DNA from: Odontocerum albicorne
Taxonomy: Eukaryota; Arthropoda; Insecta; Trichoptera; Odontoceridae
DNA: 64,000 bases
Assembly (NCBI GenBank): GCA_949825065.1
Contig: OX463854.1
Span: 19,282,103-19,346,102, forward strand
Direction: 5' to 3'
Part shown: positions 36,006 through 47,328 of the stretch, in pieces
How the letters are laid out: each line of letters opens with the position of its first letter
How positions within the stretch are numbered: position 1 is the first letter of the stretch
Position numbers and translations under genes: made by a program
The notes under the pieces: generated by a model
Told to the model about the DNA's origin: nothing
Seen by the model: only the letters and a program-made list of their open reading frames with translations
The model's database searches: none

Positions 36006-36381
36006 CATCTTCCTTCAGTGATATGTGTTTTTCCTGATTTTTCATCATACTTTCTTACCAATCTCCATCGAAGACCTCATTAAATTTGTATGTTTTTGTG
36101 CTCTTGTTGCTTGTTTTATTTCTTTTTGTTATTTTGATATTGCAAAGCTTTTTTCTTTACATCAATAATGTAAATCCCCTTTTCATATGAAAACTTTGTA
36201 AAACTATTTTGTATTCTTGCTTGGAAAAGATTGCCATGTGGCAATAAATCTGTCATATTGTACACTGTACAATGAAGTTTTAAATAAAAAAAATAATTGT
36301 GAAATAAAAACACATATTTTGTTTTCTCTTTCAAGTTTCTCTAGACTTTGGTTCAGAACATTTAGAAATATGCATTGTAAA

Positions 36382-36449
36382 AATCAATAAGATCTACAAT
36401 ATTATGTTACCTTCAAATCAATAAGATCTACAATATTATGTTTCCTTCA
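36382..36449. repeat. 34-bp tandem duplication
   Basis: 'aatcaataagatctacaata' plus 'ttatgttaccttca' occurs twice in a row with one or two differences. Confidence 0.9.
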
Positions 36450-38500
36450 AAAATATATAATAATTTACTGCACTACTTTCTATGATACGTTGCATCCAAA
36501 CGTTTTCATGCCACGAGCGACATTCTTCTTTTTTTTTTTCGTGACGGCTACTTTATTTATTTTTACTTTTGAAATCAACAAAAAAATATACTTTCTCCAT
36601 AAGTAATGAGTTTTTTTTTACTGCTTGGCTGAAGTGTGAAATGGCGGGTGTGACATGTGAATGCCCATCAAGCTAAAAGGTCGTATTTATAAAAATATCA
36701 TCCATCTGATACATCTACAGAAACAAAACTTACAGTATGACAAAAAAATAGGCTCAGGTTGTCCAAACAACTGAAATTATAATGTTGAAGTAGATGTGCG
36801 GTGTCACATGAGCAGATAAAGTTAATAACACACACATACATTGCGGTCTTGGTGTAGGACACATAGCTAATAAATTTCAAGAGTAGGTTGAGATGGCTTG
36901 GACATGTTAAAAGAAAACCTCGTGAATACATCGGAAACGCAGCATTAACTCTCAACGTTATATAGATGCAGATGTAGACCTCAACGTCAATGACTGGATG
37001 TGTTAAGAAACAATATGAGAATATGTAAGAGTTGTTGAACAAGATATTCAGGACAGAGCAAAGTAGACAATGAATATTAGAAAAGTAGACCAAATATTAG
37101 AATGGGATGATTGCTTAGAAGATTTGTATCAATTTAGAAGACACCATAAAAATCCTTCGAATATGAAATAGGAAGTTGTGTGAATAAAAATATTCCTTAT
37201 ATCTCTCAGTTGAAGAGTTAAACTCATAAACCACATAACAACCGTATTTTGATTTTTTTTTATGGAAAAACAGTCTATCAACAAGCGACAATATACCCAT
37301 AAATGGCATATATGTGAATTCAAACTTAAAGTGATTCTGTTTTACAACCAAAGATGTCACTGGGCACATCTCCACAAGCAATTTACTCAAATACCGCACA
37401 GTTTTTTCTTAAACTCTTTGTGTATTTTTTGGCTCTTGAGTGGTTTATAAGTTTAACTCTTCAATTATCAAATTCTCACATACCTTAATAAATCTCCTTT
37501 TAGCTAGATATCTTCTTCCTAATCTATAAGATCTTACTATATGTTTTTCCAATAATTATATCATATCACGAAGGCATCAATTATTTTCTTATCTTTAAAT
37601 CATAACATCTTTAGTTCCATATTGTACACCACACTTTTATTTTTAATTAGAATTTATGGCATGGAAATATATTTTTTATTGCCAGGTTCTTATTTTCTCC
37701 CACTATGGAGACAGTTAACTTATTTCTGTAGAAGTGTGGCAAGCGCTCTTGGGGGAAAAACATCGTTCCAACTAAATTTAAAAAATTCTTACTCATCGCA
37801 CCAGATAACTTCTTTCTGCTTTAACCATAACACCATCCAGTGAAGAGACAGAGACAATCAATGCTTTTGTAAATACAAAAATCAACCACCAAATATGAAA
37901 AAAAAAAAAAAAAAGGTGGGCTGAAAGAGTGGAACTGTGGGCACTCTTTTTGTTTAACTGATTTTTCAATGTGTGCGTATGTGTACTCTGAATGCGAATG
38001 ACAACCAATCTATTTTCATTTAATTTGTAAATCTGTTTGGGAAAAAAACAAATGAATTTAATAATGCAACTACCTAATAAACTTCTACCCTACTTAGCTA
38101 CCTTGAGTTTTCCCTTTAACATAATAATTTAAATTAGACTATCTGCACAGTCGATTGCTCATTATTGGTTCATTTCGGCATTATTACAGTATAGGTTGAA
38201 ACTTTGAATACCCAATGTTCAGCAAAAAAAATATTAAGAGGCAAAAAGTATAATCAATCATTCGTTAAATTATTATTCATAATCCTTATCTTATAGATGA
38301 CACATTATTTTACTTGTCTGCTACAATGAGACATTTATGAGAAATATTCGTTTTTCTCAGAATATAGATTTATTTTAGCTTTTTGTACCATTAGAACATA
38401 TTTTTACATAGTAACGAGTTGAAGAATTTTGTTATTTGGGAAGCATGGTCTCAGAAAATGGAAAGGTGGCTTGAGATATTTGAATGACTGTAAGGGAGAA
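36450..38500. other. AT-rich DNA with one LINE trace, no gene seen
   Basis: At about 36885-36965 the plus strand reads SRLRWLGHVKRKPREYIGNA, a LINE RT C-terminal trace. 37897-37914 is a poly(A) run. The rest shows chance ORFs only. Confidence 0.5.
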
Positions 38501-38504
38501 AATA

Positions 38505-38740
38505 CTTTATTTAATCGAAACATGCTCCATTCACATTAAGGGTTTTTTGCCAACATGATACTAAACTATAAATCCCTCTCTTATAAAACTCAGCGTCTTT
38601 AGAAGAAATAAAATGTGTAAATGCATCAAATATGGCCTTTTGATTTGTTAATGTTTTATTTCGAAGAAAGAGATCATTATGTTTGAAAAATCGAAAATCA
38701 GTTGGTAACAAGTCTGGTGAGTATGGAGGATCTATGCATA
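38505..38740 (-). mobile_element. Mariner C-terminal fragment, family C
   Basis: The minus-strand frame reads PPYSPDLLPTDFRFFKHNDL and then FDAFTHFISSKDAEFYKRGI, ending WQKTLNVNGACFD. It holds the third catalytic Asp (YSPDLLPTD) and the C-terminal end of a mariner transposase. The rest of the element is missing, and the right side runs directly into the hairpin-repeat array. Confidence 0.8.
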
Positions 38741-38754
38741 GATTACCTTCTTGA

Positions 38755-39300
38755 ATAATGGATAATAACTGTGAACTCCTATATATGAAGGAGACATACA
38801 GGTGTATACTCCTTCACACATAGGAGTTCACGGCCATTATTTAAAAAGAAGAGGAGACAGATTACCTTAATTTGAATATGTCTTTCCATCAAAATTTTAC
38901 CATACAATATTTTTTTCTTCTTTTTAGATAATGGCTGTGAACTCTTATATATGAAGGATACAGATTGGCGTATACTCCTTCATACATAGGAGTTCACGGT
39001 CATTATTTAAGAAGAAGGAGACAGATTACCTTAATCTGGATCTATATCTTTCCATCAAAATATTTTTTTTCTTTTTAAATAATGGCCGTGAACATATGAA
39101 GGAGACATACCGGTGTCTACTTCTTTATATATAGGAGTCCACGGCCATTATTCAAGAAGATAAGAAGGATACATATTACCTTAATCTGGATATATATATC
39201 TCTCTCTCCTTGAATAATGGCTGTGAACTCCTATATATGAAGGGGATCTATGTCTTTCCATCAAAATTTTACCATATAGTATATTTTTTTCTTATTTATA
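38755..39300. repeat. Tandem array of hairpin-containing units
   Basis: Three full units and one partial unit of about 150-170 bp. Each holds the pair 'ggctgtgaactcctatatat..gaaggag' and its inverse 'ctccttcacacataggagtt..cacggccattatt' about 15 bases apart (hairpins near 38763-38840, 38930-39008, 39080-39152; half-unit 39218-39240). The units also share a spacer with 'agattaccttaatctggat' and 'tctttccatcaaaatttta'. The array is interrupted by a mariner at 39301-40226 and resumes at 40227-40260 ('tatatgaaggagtatacgcc'). Confidence 0.85.
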
Positions 39301-40226
39301 CGAGGGTCATCGAGAAACTAAGGTTACAAAGGCTCCTGAGGCCGGGGGAAATTTTTTGTTTCAAAGTTGGTGCACCTGGCGTGTAGGGGGAATCCTAACG
39401 GTCAGTTTGTTTGGTCCCGCGTGTTTGTAGGCCATTTTGTTCAGTCACAGTAAATTCTTCCGATGGAGAGGTCGTCGTGCGCTCCCACCAACTCTCGTCC
39501 GTGCGAGACCCGCGCGGTCATCAGTTTTTTGACTTTGCAAAACAATACCGCCGCGAATATCCATCGGAAGCTCGTGGAAGTTTATGGTAGTGATGTGATG
39601 AGTCGACAACATGTCACGAAGTGGGTTAGGTTGTTCAGAGAAGGCCGTACTGATACTCACGACGAGGCAAGGCAGTGATTTCTGACGAATGTGTGCAAAA
39701 AATTGAAAAACAAGTGCGAAATGACCGCCGTGTGACGCTTGACGATCTTCACGAAGAATTTCCTGACATTTCTCGAAATCTCCTTGGTGATATTGTGTCG
39801 GAAAAACTTGGTTACAAGAAGTTGTGTGCGAGATGAGTGCCCAGAATGCTCACACCGGATCACCGTCAAAATCGCGTGACCGCCGCGCGTGAATTTTTGA
39901 ATCGTTTTGCACAGGAGGGAGAAACTTTTCTGGACTTTATCGTGACAGGGGATGAGACGTGGGTGTGTCACTACCCCCCAATAATTATTCAACGATCAGG
40001 AGGTTGAGGAAGCTGTGAAGAAGTGGCTGAAAGAGCTGGCGGTTGAGGTCTATGACACTGGCATACAAAAGCTGGTGCCCCGACTACAGAAATGTCTCGA
40101 TCTCGACGGCGATTACGTTGAAAAATAGTTTAATATATTTGTGAAGTATCCTGTGAATTTCAATTAAATACGAGCATTTTTCGATCCTACATAAATGTTG
40201 CAACCTTACTTTCTGGATGACCCTCG
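39301..40226 (+). mobile_element. Internally deleted mariner, family D, inserted in hairpin array
   Basis: The terminal repeats 'cgagggtcatcgagaaacta' and, inverted, 'ctttctggatgaccctcg' are flanked by TA duplications (39299-39300, 40227-40228). From ATG 39463 the HTH half is readable: NNTAANIHRKLVEVYGSDVM, RQHVTKWVRLFREGRTDTHD, then after a frameshift VQKIEKQVRNDRRVTLDDLH. FLDFIVTGDETWVCHY gives the first Asp. After that an internal deletion jumps to the last ~40 codons (VEEAVKKWLKELAVEVYDTG in shifted frame, then the LVPRLQKCLDLDGDYVEK frame), removing the other two catalytic Asp regions. Confidence 0.9.
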
Positions 40227-40894
40227 TATATGAAGGAGTATACGCCAGTGTCAAGTTATGATAAACGTTACGGATAGATTTTTATTTTTCAAAAATACTT
40301 CTTTTCCCTCGCCTTATCACATCCATTTGACGTCGACTGCTTGAATATTTTTCCTCCACCTTTCTCGATCTCGCCAATCACCGGAGGTATAATTTTTCAA
40401 AAATACTGATGGAATATAAGTTTTGGAATTTAAAAACGCCACCACTTTTATTATTAATCGACGTATTCTCTTCTTTATTATATTACTCCCATAACAAAAG
40501 CACGCAACTGACTGATTTTTTTTTGCTAAAGTTAAAATTAGGGTTATATATGCCAACTTAATATCCTTTTTGCATATATGTATATATGATTTTGATGTTG
40601 AAAATATATTCGTTCACTAGGGAAGATATATATTCGTTCAATGACAATAGTGATGTTATGAGTTATTACAATGTGTGTTAAATGATTTGTTCTCGAAAAA
40701 GGTAATTATTTTTACTGAAATGAAAAGTTCAAAGACGAGGGAAATTAATATTTGCGCGAAATAACACCTTAATCTAAAATATTGCAAGTAAGTTTAAAAC
40801 GAAGTGACAATTATATATATACAATATATTTTTTTTATATTAGGTAGGTACATGGTCTGTTCAATGGAATGAACTAACTAGCGACACATTTCGA

Positions 40895-41935
40895 CTGTCA
40901 AATAAATTAACTAGCGACACATTTTCACTATCTTCCGTAAAAGTTTCAAAGCGTTGGCATTGCTGGTTCATTCGTAATGACTGCACAATTGACAGTACCT
41001 TCTGAGTCTCGGTCGGAAAAAGAATTTAAATTTTGTTTTAAATTGGGTAAAAGTACCACAGAAACTTTTGAAATGATTCAAACTGTTTATGGTAGTGAAG
41101 CGTTGTAAGAAAGTTTTCAAGTGGTATGCAATATTTCGTGATGGTAGAGAAAGCATTGAAGATGATCCACGGCCTGGATCATCATTTACTGTTCGAATTG
41201 AAGAAAATGTACAAAAAGTGGTTGAAATTCTTCGAAATGATCGTTGTGCGTCTACTAGGCTCATCGAGGAGCTCAATTGAGTTCCTAAATTCACTGTTCA
41301 TCTCATTTTAAAGAAAAAATTGGACAAACAAAAGGTCTGTACTGGCTGACGTTAAAAAAGTTTGCAGAGTGGAGCACTGCAGATACATGAAAAGAGCGGC
41401 TGGTATAGATTCAGACTTCATATCAAGCAGTAACAGGTGATAAAACATGGTGCTTTCAGTATGAGCTACTTACAATGCGCATGCAGAAGATTCGAATCAA
41501 GACTCTGTTTACCGTTTTCTTTGATGCCAAAAAAAATGTCCATAAGAAATTCATGCTAGAAAGTCAAATGGTGAACGCTAATGTGTACTTGAGTGTTTTG
41601 AATCGTTTATGGGTCAGGATTCTTCGAGTTCGACCCAAATACCGGGAACAAGGGGCATGGTATTTGTTGCACGACAATGCACCGGCGCACAAAAGTAAGA
41701 TTGTACGCGATTTCTTGGCCAAAAAAAGCATCGACCACCCCCCGACTTCTTCCTATTTCCGAAACTGATATTGGCGATGAAAGAAAAGTGTTTCGACATG
41801 ACAGAAGGCTACGATTGCGATTTTCGAGTCAATTCCGAAGAATGAGTTTCAGGAGTGCTTCAGAGAAATTTACAACCGCTTTCAGTATTGTATTGACTCA
41901 CAAGGAGTGTATTTTGAATAAAAGGTAATGTTAAC
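40895..41935 (+). mobile_element. Degenerate mariner, family A copy 2
   Basis: Same family as 897-1825. HTH region: VYGSEA, VFKWYAIFRDGRESIEDDPR, IEENVQKVVEILRNDRCAST. A catalytic piece reads LLHDNAPAHKSKIVRDFLAK at 41660-41730. The C-terminal end is 'FQYCIDSQGVYFE'-like at 41880-41920, ending near 'gaataaaagg'. The 5' end carries a small local duplication of 'aactagcgacacatt' (40884 and 40908). It is frameshifted and has internal deletions (the segment with the first Asp is shortened, and the PPYSPDLAP segment is partly lost). Confidence 0.85.
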
Positions 41936-42524
41936 TAAAAATAACCAATGTCTTGTATTTCATGTCAGTCACCTTTTGCATTGGACAGATAATGTATGTA
42001 TGATTAAGTTCAATTTCAATGCCTTAAGATTAATGTTACTTTACACGTTTTTAGTAATTCATGCGTATCTGTTGTAAGATGATAAACGAAAATCAATTAA
42101 CAATGCTTTTTATGCATGCCCAAATAAAAACAATAAAGTATAAAAATTCAAAGAAAAGAAGCTATAAGTATAAATTAAGAATAATTCTAAAATCAGCAAA
42201 AATAATTGATACACATGCGTTTTTACACGTAAGAAATAAATAATAGTATCAAAAAATATAGGCGGTTCTAAAAAAAAAACGAATTTAACGTAACAAGTAT
42301 TCAAAAATGACAGAAAGCATAAAAAATAGAAAAAAATAAATAGCTTAAATTAAAAAAGCTTCGCACTGGTGATTAGATACTCGTATTTGCAAATCCGCTA
42401 TCACGTCTGCTAAGAAATATATCTGGATGTGTACAGACTGCTATATTTTTTGTGAGCGTTTTTTCCACTTTTTGATTGTTAAAAAGTAAGATAGCAGAAT
42501 GTATTTTTATTTTATACTTTAGAG

Positions 42525-42753
42525 CAGGGGTCTCTTAACTACGGCCCGCGAGCACCACCAATCCGGCCCGCGATGGCGGGCCGGATATGCCCGGTATCCG
42601 GCCCGTCATAGTTTATTTTGATTATATTGTTGAAAATTTGCGCGTAATTCAAAACTACAGTATGTTGGTATGATGAGCTAGATAGGTCTTGACCCTTGGG
42701 GCTTAGTGGAGGAGTCAGTGTGGCCCTTAGGCTAAAAAGTTTGGAGACCCCTG
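42525..42753. mobile_element. hAT-type MITE, 229 bp
   Basis: The element starts CAGGGGTCTC and ends with its inverse GAGACCCCTG. It is flanked by a perfect 8-bp target duplication ctttagag (42517-42524 and 42754-42761), the hallmark of hAT elements. The left end continues 'acggcccgcgagcaccacca' and the interior has repeated 'cggcccgc' words. No coding sequence. Confidence 0.95.
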
Positions 42754-42761
42754 CTTTAGAG

Positions 42762-43560
42762 AACATGTTTAATACACATTTCGATTAATTAACAGTTTTA
42801 TTTGTTTGTGCAACTTTGTTAAATTGGATTACATATTATGGTATTCATTTTGATGAGTGCATTATTTATGAATATTTTGCAACACACTCGTGTTACTCTT
42901 GACTTAGCATTTTTTTAAATATGATAAACCGTGTATATTTCACATAAGTTCCCTCTAGTTATATAAATTTTTATTCCGAATGACTTATGTAAGAATTTAA
43001 TGCAAAGAATACTTATACATTTAAACTTGATATGAAGAAGGATTTTCGATAATTCAAGTTTAGAAGAAATAGTTGGTTTTTTATTTGCCATTTATATTTA
43101 AAGATTTTTTTTGGTGTTACAAAAAAAGATTAATTGTGATTTGATCAATGAAATGGTTGTGATTCGAACTATATTTTTATCAAATTGCCAATAAAACTAT
43201 TTGAAACCAAGTTTATCAAGCTTCTCTTTAAATCTCTATATTCAACTAATAATATATTTTTCGATCGAGGGATTTTTTCAATCAAACAACTATATTTAAA
43301 AAAAAAGAAATAGTTTTCCAGTTCTTGAAAGGGTCACGTATTTTTTTGTTCGGTAGTTCTATTAACCGACTTAACTGTAGTGACGAATAAAGTAGATTTT
43401 TGTTCGATAATTTGTCGCTAGAGTATGTGTCATTCTTATGACATTTGACAGCAGTGATATTGAGGTTTATAAGGCTTTTATGTAAATTTATTTAATCATA
43501 TTATGTCAAAATATGCCAAATCTTTAATTCATCGAATTTAAACTCTTGTTTATTAGTTTG
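42762..43560. other. AT-rich DNA upstream of Nedd4 first exon
   Basis: No gene seen. The stretch 43330-43560 probably contains the promoter of the Nedd4-like transcript, but no TATA, initiator or downstream element is convincing. Confidence 0.4.
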
Positions 43561-43591
43561 TGTAAATTATTTATTATTTAGTTCTGCGTCC

Positions 43592-43693
43592 ATGATAACA
43601 AACGAAGTGTTTTGTCGGGGACGTCAATTCCAAAAATTGTCACGCGTATGCCTCAGATGGAATATATTTGTTTGGGAGGCTGCTGACTGTTAA
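43592..43693 (+). CDS. Upstream ORF in the Nedd4 5' leader (33 codons)
   Basis: ATG at 43592 opens a 33-codon frame ending TAA at 43691-43693, 23 bases before the Nedd4 start. The peptide starts MITNEVFCRGRQFQKL. If transcription starts upstream of 43590, ribosomes would meet this ORF first, so it could damp Nedd4 translation. The peptide itself is not recognised. The TSS is unknown. Confidence 0.3.
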   Translation: MITNEVFCRGRQFQKLSRVCLRWNIFVWEAADC

Positions 43694-43716
43694 TTACGTA
43701 AAATTAGTTTTGGGCA

Positions 43717-43770
43717 ATGGCCCAAAATACAGAATATGGCCTCGTTCCTAATCCTGAGGAGACGGAATGC
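43717..43770 (+). CDS. Nedd4: Nedd4-family HECT E3 ligase, first coding exon
   Basis: ATG at 43717 opens MAQNTEYGLVPNPEETEC, 18 codons to a gtaagt donor at 43771, phase 0. The product is a Nedd4-type ubiquitin ligase: the C2 domain binds membranes, WW domains bind PPxY substrates, and the HECT domain transfers ubiquitin. Five exons in this window encode about 145 residues, essentially the N-terminus plus the C2 domain. WW and HECT exons are beyond the right edge. The short N-terminal leader before the C2 fits Nedd4 short forms in insects. A candidate alternative first exon lies 20 kb upstream (23219-23377). Confidence 0.9.
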
Positions 43771-44549
43771 GTAAGTTCTTAACAGGTTTATAACTGTATA
43801 TTTATTATGTTCTCTTCCTTACAGGTTTCTGCGTATTGCTGTTACAATCGACAAAAACCTATTTTTATTCTTGTTTCTTTAATGTTATTACGAAACCATA
43901 TCGAGAACAATTTGTAAATAAAAAAAACTTGAGTTTTCAATGTAATCATTAACAGATTTTGTTTTGTTTTCGTTTTAACTGCAATTTTAATGTCAAGTAC
44001 ATTCCAACTAATTATTTTAAGTATTCTTTTTCAACATGTTTTATCAATAATATGACCTTTTAATTATTCTTAGGCACTAAAAACGTAGGAATAGTAATTA
44101 TATTATTATAATAACATAAACATTCTGATTATAAGCATCTCATCACAATTAAGTTACTCAACTTACTTTTGTTGATCTATCACCATAAATAAGTCCATAA
44201 TACAATAATTTATTGAATGTTTGAAAAATGTAAACTGAATCAAATGTATTGATATCTTAATTTTAAATAAACACTAATGGTAAAATATAAAATATTAATT
44301 TACACATTGATTTCTGTACTTTTGAAATTTAGTATGTAACCCATATGAATAACAATTAGAATATTTTCACATAATTGTATAAATTGAAACATAATTTGTT
44401 TGGTAGATATCTACAGTTTACATAATAGAAACAGCTGAAGAAATTTTTAATTTATCCAAATGCAATACACACAATTATAACCAAAAATGACAGTTGCCCA
44501 ACCCCAGTAAGAGCCTCTGAGAATCCCAGTAGATTTTTAAAAGTTATAT

Positions 44550-44895
44550 TTTCATTTATATGGGTAATTGGTCCCAAGAAAACTGCGTAAATGAAAACCA
44601 CGCAAATGGAACCACTGAATGCTATGTAAAATAATTTTTTACATATTACTAGGTATTCTATTATTTCATATGAGAAGTTAAAACAGTTTAATTATTTTTT
44701 TAGTCTATATAAGTGATTATTGAAACTGATACACATATTTTGATGAGAGCTATACAATGTATTTGTATGAAGAAAACAATTTTCTGTTCCTATTGATTTA
44801 AAATCCCACTCACTGGAGGACTTTTTCCTTTGTTGCTCGCTCTTACAGTTTTATCTGTTTCATTCAATCTGCTGCTTGACTGTTCTTTTCCATTC
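44550..44895. repeat. Tigger-like non-autonomous repeat, copy 3
   Basis: Begins 'ttcatttatatgggtaattg' with 'gcgtaaatgaaaaccacgca' just inside. It then matches copies 1 and 2 ('ttttgatgagagctatacaa', 'ttgtatgaagaaaa'). Lies in the first Nedd4 intron. Confidence 0.65.
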
Positions 44896-45004
44896 CTCAG
44901 TTCCAAAAATGACATTGAAGTTTATTTGCGTAAAAGAGGTTGACTATACATTTGTAAATATCTTAAAATACAAAATCTCTAGTATAATACATAGTTTAAA
45001 ACTA

Positions 45005-45957
45005 CGAGGCATATCCAGAAACTAAGTGTACTGAATTTTTGTAGGTTACAATTTTTTTTATTTAAACAAAAAAATTACGTGGTTACCGTAGTACACATGT
45101 AAGCTATTTTTCGACATAGTCGCCATTCCTCTCAATGCAGGTGGTGAAGCGGGGTATCAACTTTTTGATGCCTTCCTCGAAGTAGTTTCCCGCCAACCCC
45201 TCCGTCCACTTCTCCACATCCTCCTTTACCTCCTCGTCGGTTGAAAACCTTTTTCCACCCATGTGCAGCTTCAGGGAGGTAAAGAGATAGTAATCTGAAG
45301 GTGCTAGGTCATGGGAATGCGCGGGACGGTTCAGGACATCCCATTTAAACGAGGCGAGCAGTTCCTTCGTGGCGTTGGCCGTGTGTGGTCTTGCATTGTC
45401 GTGCAGCAGGCAGACTCCCTTTGTCAGCATGCCTCTCCTCTTGTTCTGAATCGCCCTCCGCAATTTTTTTAGGGTCTCACAGTATCTTGCAGAGTTGATG
45501 GTCTCCCCTGGAGGCATATATTCAATTAAAATTATGCCTTGACAGTCCCAAAACACGGATGCCATGATTTTCTTGGCTGAAATTGTGGTTTTGAACTTTT
45601 TGGCGGAGGGTGAAGAGGTGTGACGCCACTGTTGAGACTGCCTTTTGGTTTCAGGCGTGTAGTGTGCAACCCAAGTTTCATCTCCAGTAACGATGGAGCG
45701 GAGAAATTCATCTCCATGGAGTTTGCAGCGCCTCAAAAACTCTTGCCTTTTTACAAAATTTCGCACTTGGCGGGAGATTGGTTTGACATTTTTCATGAAA
45801 CGTGTTGTCGCGTTGACACTTCTCAACGTACTGACCTCGAACCGGTCTCGTTGCGGAGGGGAAGGGTCAGGCTACACGGAAGTGTAGCCAACATGTCGAA
45901 AATAAAATCCATCCGGTCGTGAGAGCCTCAGTACACTTAGTTTCTGGATACGCCTCG
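45005..45957 (-). mobile_element. Mariner family E copy 1, N-terminal deletion
   Basis: The terminal repeats 'cgaggcatatccagaaacta' and inverted 'tagtttctggatacgcctcg' are flanked by TA (45003-45004, 45958-45959). A 240-codon minus frame (45104-45826) is open. It reads IVTGDETWVAHYTPETKRQS (first Asp), VCLLHDNARPHTANATKELL (second Asp) and AHSHDLAPSDYYLFTSLKLH (third Asp region), ending ERNGDYVEK. The start of the frame, MRSVNATTRFMKNVKPISRQ, jumps directly into the catalytic half. About 110 codons of HTH present in copy 2 (61032-62255) are missing. The catalytic D,D34D core looks intact but the DNA-binding domain is gone. Confidence 0.93.
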
Positions 45958-46920
45958 TATATTTCTTTTATTTCCTTGTGAAACTGTATTCATTCTACTG
46001 CTACAGCATGACTTTATATTCATCTCTCACTCTGCCTCCTGGTATACTGTAAAATTTGGCAGACAACAATAATATGTTTTATATACATTATTATGGGTTT
46101 AAAAAATTACTTCAATGTTTCAAAAATATGTCTTAAGGATAGTTCGGTAATAATGTCAACCCCATAGTTAAAAAAGTTGCATAACGTATGGTGTACGAGT
46201 ATGTCATGTTATTAAATAATCCTTTAGTGTTTTTTAGTTTATAACTTATGAACAAAATAATGCATATTGATGGTAATTAGCCATACATTATAGGAAATCA
46301 TTCATATCTTAGAATGGATATTAGGAGATAAACAAGAAAAAAATTCTTGAGAGACATGAACTCACATTTTTTCATTATACTTCCTAATTTTTTTTTTATA
46401 TTATAATATGCTTTAGGATTATAAATTTTCTATAAACTTACTTCTAGGAAAAGTAAAACACAAATTTAACCCTGAGAGATCGGCGCACTGCTATAGCAGT
46501 GGAAGAAATTTGTTCAACCCTTGTATTCTTAATTGAATATCATTCATTTAGAATACAAGGGGACATATTCTAAAATATATTTATGTTGTAAAAATATTTT
46601 TTTTTTTGTTTAAAATAAATATTTATCACGAACGTCCGAATCGTAAATATATCTCAGCACTAGATAGACAATTATATTTTTTTCTCGTAGCACTCTCAGG
46701 GTTAAAAGGAAAAATATTAAATTTTTTTGGATCTTATAAATTAAAATATTGATGATTCACTGTTGTAAAACTGTGATAACGATTGGTATTTTATTCATAT
46801 GTTTTCACTAGATGAGCAAGTGATTTTTTGATCAATGAAACTTTTACATTCCGGTTATGTTTTGTTTACTTTTTTTGTTTTTTATTAAATTGCCGAAAAA
46901 TATTTATAATTCTTACATAT

Positions 46921-47328
46921 CATTACGCCGTGCTTCTTGCGGGGTAGGTAGAGAGAACAGATTTTCAAACTTTTTTATCCAAGCACACAACTTGAGTTTT
47001 CGCTACATTCATACATAATCTTTTATTATTCATACTTCTCACTTTATCTTTCAAAATTTGGTCCACTTGAATCAGCCATGTTTTCCTCAGTCTACTTCTT
47101 CCATGCACACCTTGCACTATTGACTTGTATACTCGCTTTGTCATTATTTCAACATTCATTCCCTCCATATGTCCAAACCATCTTAAAGCTCCTTTCTTTA
47201 TCCTTAAACCATCCATTTTATCCATGCATTTATTTCTGATGTCTTCATTCCGCCTTTCTTAATGCATGCATCTTCACAACATTAATTTAACTTTTATCTT
47301 TCTTGCCAAGTCCAAGTTTCACTTCCGT
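46921..47328 (-). mobile_element. LINE family L 3' fragment
   Basis: The left end is the reverse complement of the family's 3' signature ('ctctacctaccccgcaagaa' type). An 86-codon minus frame (46965-47225) reads MDKMDGLRIKKGALRWFGHM and then GRSRLRKTWLIQVDQILKDK. Further right the minus strand gives 'LMYGSETWTW'-like sequence (47300-47340), the RT C-terminal 'LYGSETW' motif. This motif merges into the 37-bp minisatellite. Confidence 0.8.

Noticed and set aside
45532..45922. Extra ORFs on both strands inside the 45005-45957 mariner
   Set aside because: Shadows of the open transposase frame; identical shadows recur in the sister copy at 61455-61903.
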